From positions 1 through 9,796 of the forward strand of contig CAAEHZ010000143.1 in assembly GCA_900755865.1 (NCBI GenBank): a DNA stretch of 9,796 nucleotides, in the 5' to 3' direction. Position 1 is the stretch's first letter. The number at the start of each line of letters is the position of its first letter. This stretch comes from Lachnospiraceae bacterium. Lineage in GTDB: Bacteria; Bacillota; Clostridia; Lachnospirales; Lachnospiraceae. Both the position numbers and the translations under genes were made by a program. This document shows positions 1-5,775 of the stretch, piece by piece. Under the pieces are notes generated by a model. The model was given only the letters and a program-made list of their open reading frames with translations. It was not told the origin of the DNA and did not search any database.

Positions 1-72
1 CTATCATTTTCCTTCTTCTTTCCATTACGCTTTTATAACTATTTATTCTTCCATTAAACTTCCATATAGTAA

Positions 73-106
73 AGTAGAAGGATGACCTCGCAGTCATCCT
101 TCTACT
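73..106. terminator. Perfect 14-bp stem-loop, probable (bidirectional) terminator or leader hairpin
   Basis: Bases 73-86 are exactly complementary to 93-106, with a 6-base loop (ctcgca). On the plus strand the stem is followed by aattttt, the classical form of an intrinsic terminator for rightward transcription. On the minus strand it is preceded by AAAAATT and followed by a U-poor run, so it is a weaker terminator leftward. It lies downstream of the leftward promoter at 161-189, so in that transcript it sits in the 5' leader at roughly +50 to +80. Seen directly: the stem. Inferred: its role, since no plus-strand gene is visible to its left. Confidence 0.6.
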
Positions 107-160
107 AATTTTTCACAGTTTATTCTGCAATGGGAATGGTTTTTTTCTTTTTATATAATA

Positions 161-189
161 ATTATACATCTTGCCCTAAAAATAGTCAA
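161..189 (-). promoter_or_regulatory. Near-consensus sigma-A promoter reading leftward
   Basis: Read on the minus strand, TTGACT (189-184) and TATAAT (166-161) are separated by exactly 17 bases, which is 5/6 and 6/6 to consensus. It lies after the stop of the clostripain gene and points away from it, so it probably drives the next gene, whose coding region would begin at or beyond the left edge. A possible start is ATG at 7-5 with AAGGA just upstream, or an in-frame ATG 21 bases earlier, but only a few codons are visible and I do not call a gene. Confidence 0.7.
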
Positions 190-201
190 AGAACTTTTGT
201 T

Positions 202-223
202 ATATGCATTGCCACTGGCATAT
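202..223. promoter_or_regulatory. Dyad upstream of the leftward promoter
   Basis: An inverted repeat, atatgc (202-207) and gcatat (218-223), encloses a second small dyad, tgcca-c-tggca (210-220). A perfect palindrome attcgcgaat overlaps its edge (222-231). The cluster sits just upstream of the -35 element at 184-189 on the minus strand, a typical place for an activator site. It is short and could be chance. No U-tract follows on either strand, so it is not a convincing terminator for the clostripain gene. Confidence 0.25.
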
Positions 224-245
224 TCGCGAATTTCTAATATCTCCC

Positions 246-2441
246 CTACTCCCTATAGAACCCTACTTCCTCGCCGTCCACATAAAAGATTGTAACATCC
301 GTCAGGTAATAATCGCCGTAAATATCATCAATGCAAAAGCAATAATAATAATCCCCATCATAAAGCATATCATAGAAAATCTCCGGCTCGCCGCTTACGA
401 CATACTCCTCGCCATAGTAGGTAAACTCATCATCGCCCTCCAGTGCGTAGGCATAGTAAAGCGGGATAATCTCATCCCCGTCCTGCAGCTTGATAATCTC
501 TCTTGCCGCTGCACCGTATTCGTCAATTCCGTCCCATGCTCCCTCTATGATAATCTCAGCTTCATTATAATCCAGCTTCAACCGGAGATTGGTTTCCTCA
601 CCGTTTAAGAGAATCGGTGAAGTGTAGATTGTGTAGTCCTCTGCATCCTCCACGATATATGTGGCAAGAATCTGTCCATCCGGCAGCGAGAGCCAGTAAC
701 CGTCAAAATCATCATAGAAAACGCCGGTTTCCCAGTCGCCGTTGATATCGTAGGTTTCTCCCAGCTCAATGATATCTTCGCCGTCCGGAGACTGCATATA
801 AATCATCGCATATACGTCTGCCGCATTGTAATAGCCCTCATCATCCAGTTCAAACCAGAAAATACCGTCCTCGTCCAACTGTGGCTCAGACGCAAAGGTA
901 ATATAAGGGCTTTCTCCCGTCTGCTCGTAATCGTCCAGATAATCCCAATAGTCATCATCCCCAAGCAGCCAGCCCCAGAACCAGCTTCCGTCATCATCAA
1001 ACCACTGGTCATCATCATAGGAATCGTAGGTACTGCCCGCTCCCGAAACACTGCTTTGATTCTTTCTGTCCACAAAGGAAAGATAATAAGGGCTGACACA
1101 TACTCCGCTCCATACAGAAAGTTCCGCCGAACCCTGGACGCTGAGCGGATAGTAGATGGAAAGCCCGGAAGCCGACTTGTGTGCCTGTCCACTGACAGAA
1201 TAAGCAACCGTTTCCTCCAGAGTCTGCAGGGCAGCCGCTGCATCCTCCACATAATCTGCACAGGCAGCTATAATACCGCCCATATCAACCATGTTCGTAT
1301 AGCCTTCCGATTTGTTGTTGCCGCCAAAGTTATCTGCCTGCTCGATTGCCCGGAGCATTTCCGCCCTGACAGCCTCATCCGAGCTTTCCTGATACATACC
1401 CATGGCGAAGCTGTTGAAGTCCTTAAGGAGCGTGTCAACTTTCTTAAGGTCAACCACAGAAAGTGTCGTCAGATTATCATCGTTCTGTGCCCTGCATGCT
1501 TCAAGAAAGCTGTCGCATACTACCTTTCCAAGTGCCAGTGCATCTGCACCCGGATTTGAGGCGAGAAAGTTTCCGATGGCAGTGTAATCCCAGCCGCTTC
1601 CCGGCTCCGTTTCTTCCGAAGCGTACATATAATCGGCATAGGTTGCGAGAATGTTCGCTGTTTCCACCGTTCCCATCAGGCAGGCATCAAAGCCGATAAA
1701 ATCAAATCTGCGCCCACTTTGCTCATAATAGGTATAAAGCGCCTCGTCCAGCTCCGCCAGGCTTAAAGAATCATAATCTTCCCGCTCGTCAAAGCAGACA
1801 CCTGTAACGCTGCCGCCGCCGTGGTCCCACAGAACCAGTCCCATGTACTCAGAAGCATAATTTTCCACACCTCATACCAAAAACTCAGTAAGGGTTGAAG
1901 GATTTCCCATGTTGACACGGGTCTGTTCGTCCACCTGCTCTATCGCGCCATTTTGCACCAGAAACCGCTGTCTGTTCTCGCTTCCTACAGAACTGCTTTT
2001 CCACTCACATGTACCACCCGTTTCCACAACGAAACGAACCTGCTCGCTCCCCGATGCGGCACACATTTCCTCCAAATCCCCTGTTCCCATTCCATAAAAG
2101 GATTCCAAATCTGTTCCGCACAGATAGACAAAAATTGTCCAGACACCAGAATCACCCGTTTCTCCGGCAACCTCCGATACCTTTCTTGTGACAAGTAACT
2201 CTCCTGTCGTATTGTCAACATTGATACTAAGCCCGCGGACTACCGATGCAGAAGTTGTCGCAGCGCCGCTGCCTTCTGTTTCCTGCGGCCGTGCTTCCTG
2301 CGTTGTCCGATTTTCCTCTTCATCGTAGTCGCCGCATCCAATACAGGAGAAAGCAAGCGCCAGTATTAATGCCAGTGCCAGAAACCTTTTTTTATTCAAC
2401 AATCCACTCACCGCTTTCCTTATCATACCAGTATATTTCAT
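246..2441 (-). pseudogene. Clostripain-family (C11) cysteine peptidase lipoprotein, interrupted by an in-frame UGA
   Basis: This encodes an exported, lipid-anchored cysteine peptidase of the clostripain family, whose known members cut after Arg or Lys. Numbering runs from ATG 2441, chosen because GGAGG (2455-2451) lies 9 bases upstream. A signal peptide (KKR then LALALILALAF) ends at Cys33 or Cys36, followed by an acidic linker. The C11 fold starts near WTIFVYLCGTDLES. Catalytic His207 lies in WDHGGG and Cys254 in DACLMG, and the family segments EETEPGSGWDY and SGLSIYYP are present. Residues 472-506 form an Asp/Trp/Tyr-rich linker, and about 225 acidic, Tyr-rich residues follow to TAG at 246. 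Codon 190 (1874-1872) is TGA in frame, with TEFLV before and GVENYASEYMG after, where relatives typically have Trp. Both halves are otherwise intact. The UGA would yield a 189-residue product without catalytic residues. Codon 192 is GTG but has no properly spaced ribosome site. This could be a point nonsense mutation, a sequencing error, or readthrough. The gene overlaps the preceding one by 50 bases and is last in the operon. Confidence 0.88.
1872..1874 (-). other. In-frame UGA interrupting the C11 peptidase
   Basis: The minus-strand codons read ACT GAG TTT TTG GTA TGA GGT GTG GAA AAT. The upstream and downstream reading frames are the same, so this is a substitution-type stop and not a frameshift. 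A single G-to-A change in TGG would produce it. UGA is used as a true stop at 3783-3785, where the protein ends level with its paralogue's tail, so a UGA=Trp genetic code is not supported. Confidence 0.85.
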
Positions 2442-3786
2442 CGCCATCTTCCTCCATTGCACCAAACAAATCTAATTCCGGAGCATACACGTAAATAAAT
2501 TCGGTTTCCTCATCCCAGATAAAATAGTATCCTTCGTCATACTCCCAGTCATCCTTTGTCCAACTGTCATCCAGAAGATTCCACCACTCGTAATCATCCC
2601 CGCTCTCCACGTAGGTATCTGCCCCATCGGATGTGGAATCCCCTTCATCCACATAAATATCTGCTATTTCCGGCTCCTCAGCATTCACTGCTTCAAAATC
2701 CGTACCGTAAGCATTTCCGCCGAAAGCATTATCGAAGCTGTACCTTGTTCCGTTTGCTGTCGGAAGAGAGAGGGAGATATCTATATAAGTTCCCCTTCCG
2801 TTAGCAGAGGTTCCCTTTGAGTGGTCGTTTGCCATCTGATTATCGGTGATATTGAAATAGTTATAATAATAGGTGTCAGCAGGATTTCCCACCGGGTCAT
2901 CCCATGTCACATCCATCAGATAGTACTCGCCGTCCAGTTCGAGGATGTTCCAGGCATGATTTATGCCGTCTGTGCTTCCAATCACTACTGCACTGGGGAT
3001 TCCCATTTTCTGCATCATATAGGCAAAGCACTTGGAATATCCCGTACATACCGTCTGATTCCACACAAATCCACTGTATGCCGACTGGTCCATATCATTT
3101 TTAATATAATCAATGGTCTGTGTCAGATAATCGTGGGCATATTTTACCTTTTCCACATCACTCGAAAGCCCCCACATACCTGCAAGCGCACCGTTTACAC
3201 TCTGCTCCACATCCGCCGTCAGACTATCAATATCCTGAGAATAATAGCTCGGACAGACCTTCGTGATATAACCGTCATCATTATAAAAATAGCGGTAAGA
3301 CGGCTTCAGCCAGAAAAACTCCGGATGGTCATACACTACGGAATAAAAGATATTTTCCAGCTCGTCCTCAGTAATAAGGACAGACATTTCAATTGTATCC
3401 TGTGCAGAAGCACATCCTGCACAAATCTGGTCATACGCACGCTGTCCCCTGGAATCCAGTGTACTGCGGTACATATAGAAGTCCTCAGGAACTCTCGTTC
3501 CATCCAGCTTTGTAATCAATACCTGACTGACGGGCGTCACGCTGCGCCTTATCGACCGGGTGGGATTTTCATCGAGGGCTCCTTCCGCTGTGCCGGCCTC
3601 AAGACCACTTCCCAGCTCCAGACCTTCATTGTCCACTCCTCCATCGTTCGAGCTTCCATACTCTGTGTTTTCATATTCCGCACTGACCTCTTCTGTCAGC
3701 TCCTCGTCCCAGTCATCAGCACATCCGCTCAGTAAGGTTGCTCCCAGCATACCTGTAAGCAGAAAAGCAAAAAATTTCGTTCTCAT
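2392..3786 (-). CDS. Lipoprotein with transglutaminase-like domain
   Basis: This is a predicted exported lipoprotein of 464 residues with a transglutaminase-like (papain-fold) domain. Such domains either crosslink or hydrolyse proteins; the activity cannot be told from sequence. The signal peptide MRTKFFAFLLTGMLGATLLSGC has lipobox LLSGC with Cys22. An acidic linker (23-75) follows, then RSIRR (77-81). The domain spans about 100-350 and includes the YDHPEFFW segment. The likely triad is Cys247 (TVCTGYSK), His277 (NHAWN) and Asp292 (DVTWDDP), in the usual order and spacing. Residues 400-464 form a Trp/Tyr/Asp/Glu-rich tail homologous to the tail of the metallopeptidase encoded just before it (about 29 of 64 positions identical). 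The start codon overlaps the metallopeptidase stop (ATGA, 3786-3783), which implies coupled translation. The 3' end overlaps the start of the C11 peptidase gene by 50 bases. Fold assignment is confident; biological role is inferred from neighbours. Confidence 0.88.
   Translation of the reverse strand: MRTKFFAFLLTGMLGATLLSGCADDWDEELTEEVSAEYENTEYGSSNDGGVDNEGLELGSGLEAGTAEGALDENPTRSIRRSVTPVSQVLITKLDGTRVPEDFYMYRSTLDSRGQRAYDQICAGCASAQDTIEMSVLITEDELENIFYSVVYDHPEFFWLKPSYRYFYNDDGYITKVCPSYYSQDIDSLTADVEQSVNGALAGMWGLSSDVEKVKYAHDYLTQTIDYIKNDMDQSAYSGFVWNQTVCTGYSKCFAYMMQKMGIPSAVVIGSTDGINHAWNILELDGEYYLMDVTWDDPVGNPADTYYYNYFNITDNQMANDHSKGTSANGRGTYIDISLSLPTANGTRYSFDNAFGGNAYGTDFEAVNAEEPEIADIYVDEGDSTSDGADTYVESGDDYEWWNLLDDSWTKDDWEYDEGYYFIWDEETEFIYVYAPELDLFGAMEEDGDEIYWYDKESGEWIVE
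2395..2589 (-). repeat. C-terminal W/Y/acidic module, copy in the transglutaminase-like protein
   Basis: These are the last 65 codons of the gene. The pattern is WWNxLDxxW, then DWxY, then G, then DEET, then YxY, then LF, then a final GEWxxE. It aligns end to end with the last 64 residues of the metallopeptidase (one gap), with about 29 identical residues by eye. The very high Trp/Tyr content with Asp/Glu and almost no Lys/Arg suggests a small beta-rich surface or interaction module, but I recognise no named domain. Confidence 0.75.
2441..2455 (-). promoter_or_regulatory. Ribosome binding site deciding the start of the C11 peptidase
   Basis: GGAGG at 2455-2451 is followed by nine bases and then ATG at 2441. 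The ATG at 2447 is only three bases from it, and the ATG at 2426 has no purine-rich sequence near it. The site lies inside the 3' coding part of the transglutaminase-like gene, so the two genes are probably translationally coupled. Confidence 0.6.
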
Positions 3787-5153
3787 TCTTCAACCCACTC
3801 TCCTGTTTCATTATCAAAATAGTACAGATTATCGTCCTCATCCAATGCCGCGAACAGCTCATAGCTTTCCATGTAGATATAGAAATATCCCGTTTCCTCG
3901 TCATAAATATACCATTCGCCGTCCTCATATGTCCAGTCGCTCATCTCCCACCTGGAATCAAGCATATTCCACCAGCCATATGAGCTGTCATCATCCTCCC
4001 CGTAATTGTCCGCCTCGTAATTATCAGTCAGCACCGTATTATCCGCCTGCTCTGCGCTATCCCCATAGCAGGCATAATCGCTCTGTCCAAGTCCCCACTC
4101 CTGCACAGTCGAGCTGTAGTCCGTAAGCCCCAGATAATATGCCGTGATATCCGTGATTTCATTTTTCACACTGTCATACACGTAATAATTCGTGTTTAAA
4201 TCCCATGTCACCCGCATAATGTCATTGGTTCCTGCTGACTTCGCATAGCTTACATATTCCTGTGTAATCCCGCGCTTCCCCGCATAGTACAAATCCGGCG
4301 CACCAAAGGTGTGGAGCATCTCATGGGAGAAGGTAGCCGGCGCATTTATCTGCCCTTTGTAATTCATCAGCATAAAGCACATCTCATACTCGCAGGGATA
4401 GCTTGTTTCCCATGAAAAAGTACTGCTCGCCGTCGTATTGGAAGAAGGAGTGTCCACGCAGACCATATAGATAATCCCGTTTGCGCCAAACGCACTTTTG
4501 ATTCCCTCGCTGTCAATATTGTTGCTTATAAAATCCTGCATATCATTATATGCACCATAATAGTTATCGCCAATGCTCCGGTTTAAGGATGCCCGGTAAA
4601 TCAGTTCTCCATGGGCATCCCAGTCCCAGACAAACTTCACATTCCTGCCATATTCCGCACATGCCTGTTCAATCCATCCGCAGCCAATCTTCAGGTTATT
4701 ATAGATTGTGCTGTACATCCTGAAATCGGCATCCTCCGAAAGGTTCCATTGGCTTGTGGTATCATCCGCCAGAATTGTCACAACAGCAATCGTTCCTTCC
4801 AGCTTCCCGGAAGAACCGTAACGGGTACCTGCGCTTCCCCTCCTCACTGAGCGCATCACCGTGCTTCTTCCTCCGTTTACAACACCATTTCCGAAGTCTG
4901 CCGCCGAATCTACGCTTTCTCCAATTTCCACGGAAGTATCGTACCCTGTGTACTCCTCTCCGTTTTCCTCAATATCTCCCCCGCTGTATTCTCCGTCCTC
5001 TTCCTGGTAATATGCCTCATCTACATACTCCTCATCTGCGCAGCCTGTCAGAGTGACAGATGCCACAAGCATCAAGACGAATATCAAAGCAATATTACTG
5101 CTGTTTCTTATACACGGTTTATCCTCTCCCAACCACTTCTTTACTAATTTCAC
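3783..5153 (-). CDS. Lipoprotein zinc metallopeptidase, HExxHxxGxxD type (M6-like)
   Basis: This is a predicted surface-anchored zinc metallopeptidase. Start GTG 5153 is chosen because GGGAAGGA (5169-5162) lies 8 bases upstream. An in-frame ATG at 5180 would add nine residues but has no ribosome site and lies in the 27-bp inverted repeat. From the GTG start the protein is 456 residues. The signal peptide ends in lipobox LTGC (Cys38). A strongly acidic linker follows, then RSVRR (101-105) and a catalytic region from about 120. The zinc site HEMLHTFGAPDLYY has His277, Glu278, His281 and Asp287. HExxHxxGxxD is the pattern of M6 (immune inhibitor A) and related metzincin-like peptidases, and the NDIM at 310-313 could be the Met-turn. 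Overall similarity to M6 beyond these motifs is not obvious, so this may be a separate family. The last 64 residues are the module shared with the next gene, with which it overlaps by ATGA. TGA at 3783-3785 is its stop. Confidence 0.85.
   Translation of the reverse strand: MKLVKKWLGEDKPCIRNSSNIALIFVLMLVASVTLTGCADEEYVDEAYYQEEDGEYSGGDIEENGEEYTGYDTSVEIGESVDSAADFGNGVVNGGRSTVMRSVRRGSAGTRYGSSGKLEGTIAVVTILADDTTSQWNLSEDADFRMYSTIYNNLKIGCGWIEQACAEYGRNVKFVWDWDAHGELIYRASLNRSIGDNYYGAYNDMQDFISNNIDSEGIKSAFGANGIIYMVCVDTPSSNTTASSTFSWETSYPCEYEMCFMLMNYKGQINAPATFSHEMLHTFGAPDLYYAGKRGITQEYVSYAKSAGTNDIMRVTWDLNTNYYVYDSVKNEITDITAYYLGLTDYSSTVQEWGLGQSDYACYGDSAEQADNTVLTDNYEADNYGEDDDSSYGWWNMLDSRWEMSDWTYEDGEWYIYDEETGYFYIYMESYELFAALDEDDNLYYFDNETGEWVEE
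3786..3977 (-). repeat. C-terminal W/Y/acidic module, copy in the metallopeptidase
   Basis: These are the last 64 codons of the metallopeptidase gene, beginning GWWNMLDSRW and ending in a TGEWVEE-type terminus. The module is homologous to that of the transglutaminase-like protein encoded next. The two tails lie at the same place in proteins with unrelated catalytic domains. That indicates a mobile or duplicated accessory module, not common descent of the whole genes. Confidence 0.75.
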
Positions 5154-5169
5154 TGTTCTAATCCTTCCC
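5153..5169 (-). promoter_or_regulatory. Ribosome binding site and GTG start of the metallopeptidase
   Basis: GGGAAGGA at 5169-5162 is followed by eight bases and then GTG at 5153. It begins at the outer edge of the left inverted-repeat arm, so the start signals of this gene would survive an inversion between the arms. Confidence 0.55.
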
Positions 5170-5195
5170 TTATGTAACATTCAAATCTGCTTATC
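5169..5195 (+). repeat. 27-bp inverted repeat, left arm
   Basis: Reading inward on the plus strand the arm starts CTTATGTAACATTC, has A at position 15, and ends AATCTGCTTATC. The same sequence, with T in place of that A, is found on the minus strand at 5753-5727. That makes 26 of 27 positions identical in opposite orientation, about 530 bases apart, on either side of the 128-aa gene. Similarity stops at both edges of the arm. No transposase or recombinase gene lies in the window. Confidence 0.75.
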
Positions 5196-5225
5196 TGCTT
5201 TTTACTTCATCAATCCAACCAGACT

Positions 5226-5612
5226 CTAAATCCCTGCTGTCTGAATTTCCTTAGCGGTAATATCCACCAGTTCCATACACCGCTTTTTCTTATTGCCGAA
5301 GGCGCCGCTCATGCTGCTCCATCCGTCCGTCAAAACGTCAAGCGCCGCATTTTTTGCCATATTTCCAAGTCCTGCTACCTCAGCGCTGCGCAGTATGGTA
5401 AACTTCCCCTTAGCCCCTGTAATCCAGACCTGATTGTTCCGGTCAACCGGCGGAAATACAATCACACTGCCAATTCCATGCTTTGTGAGTTCAGGAACAC
5501 CCGCTTCAAATTTGACATCCTTCATTGCCTCTAAGAGTTCTTCCAGAGAAGCATAGTTTCCTTTCAGTTCCAGTTTGACGTTTTTAACGCCCATCATTTC
5601 TCCAAATCCCAT
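5226..5612 (-). CDS. Hypothetical 128-residue cytoplasmic protein between inverted repeats
   Basis: I do not recognise this protein. The start at 5612 has GGGAGG (5625-5620) seven bases upstream, so translation is well supported. There is no signal peptide, lipobox or membrane segment, unlike the proteins on both sides. The sequence shows a short helix-like stretch (SLEELLEAMKDVKFE, about 22-36), then beta-type segments (SVIVFPP, QVWITG, KFTILRS, about 49-76), then an Ala/Gly-rich part with GNMAKNAALDVLTDGW, and a KKKR patch (about 108-111). The segment looks like a small alpha/beta domain. No catalytic motif stands out. It is the only gene inside the 27-bp inverted repeat. It may have arrived or may flip independently of the lipoprotein genes, though its orientation and spacing are compatible with the surrounding operon. 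Confidence 0.75.
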   Translation of the reverse strand: MGFGEMMGVKNVKLELKGNYASLEELLEAMKDVKFEAGVPELTKHGIGSVIVFPPVDRNNQVWITGAKGKFTILRSAEVAGLGNMAKNAALDVLTDGWSSMSGAFGNKKKRCMELVDITAKEIQTAGI

Positions 5613-5636
5613 ATATAAACCTCCCGTTTTATATTA

Positions 5637-5708
5637 ATCTCCACCCCTGTGCACGCTCTTTGCGCATCTTAAAAATCTCCGTTCCTGTACATGCTCTTTG
5701 TACATAAT
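5637..5708 (-). repeat. Two imperfect direct repeats, 38-bp period, upstream of the 128-aa gene
   Basis: Bases 5637-5670 and 5675-5708 match at about 25 of 34 positions, nearly all differences being transitions. On the minus strand each unit holds a small dyad around AAAGAGC, namely TGTACA...TGTACA in one unit and TGCGCA...TGCACA in the other. The changes therefore mostly preserve pairing ability. The pair lies in the leader of the 128-aa gene, inside the inverted-repeat segment. A 23-codon frame (ATG 5705 to TAA 5634) crosses both units in different phases and has no ribosome site, so I do not call it a gene. Confidence 0.6.
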
Positions 5709-5726
5709 GAGTTAGTAATTTACACG

Positions 5727-5753
5727 GATAAGCAGATTAGAATGTTACATAAG
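5727..5753 (-). repeat. 27-bp inverted repeat, right arm
   Basis: This is the partner of the arm at 5169-5195, with one mismatch. It lies between the stop of the small lipoprotein gene (5776) and the direct repeats upstream of the 128-aa gene. Sequences just outside the two arms show no clear target-site duplication. Confidence 0.75.
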
Positions 5754-5775
5754 AATCGTGAACATCCTTTGTTAT

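Noticed and set aside
1..29. Start of a leftward gene at ATG 29 or ATG 7
   Set aside because: At most eight codons are in the window, too few to judge, although the promoter at 161-189 makes a gene to the left likely.
202..223. Dyad after the clostripain gene as an intrinsic terminator
   Set aside because: The stem is short and the bases following it are A-rich on the minus strand and mixed on the plus strand; no U-tract.
1866..1868. GTG at 1868 as the true start of a separate C11 gene
   Set aside because: The purine run AGG is only two bases away, there is no signal peptide, and the conserved N-terminal part of the peptidase fold is encoded in the same frame just before the stop.
1872..1874. 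UGA as selenocysteine or as Trp under an alternative genetic code
   Set aside because: The position is expected to be Trp, not Cys/Sec, and I see no clear SECIS-like hairpin right after it. UGA ends the metallopeptidase gene at 3783-3785 at the natural end of its tail, so UGA is a stop here.
2821..3735. A 304-codon open frame on the plus strand
   Set aside because: It lies wholly antisense to the transglutaminase-like gene, has no ribosome site, and has an Ile/His/Arg-rich composition that results from reading acidic codons backwards.
5634..5705. A 23-residue reading frame across the two direct repeats
   Set aside because: No ribosome binding site, the two repeat units are read in different phases, and the stretch is better explained as a leader with repeats.
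5169..5753. A complete insertion sequence
   Set aside because: The enclosed gene shows no transposase or recombinase motif, and there is no convincing target duplication beside the arms; only the inverted repeats are supported.
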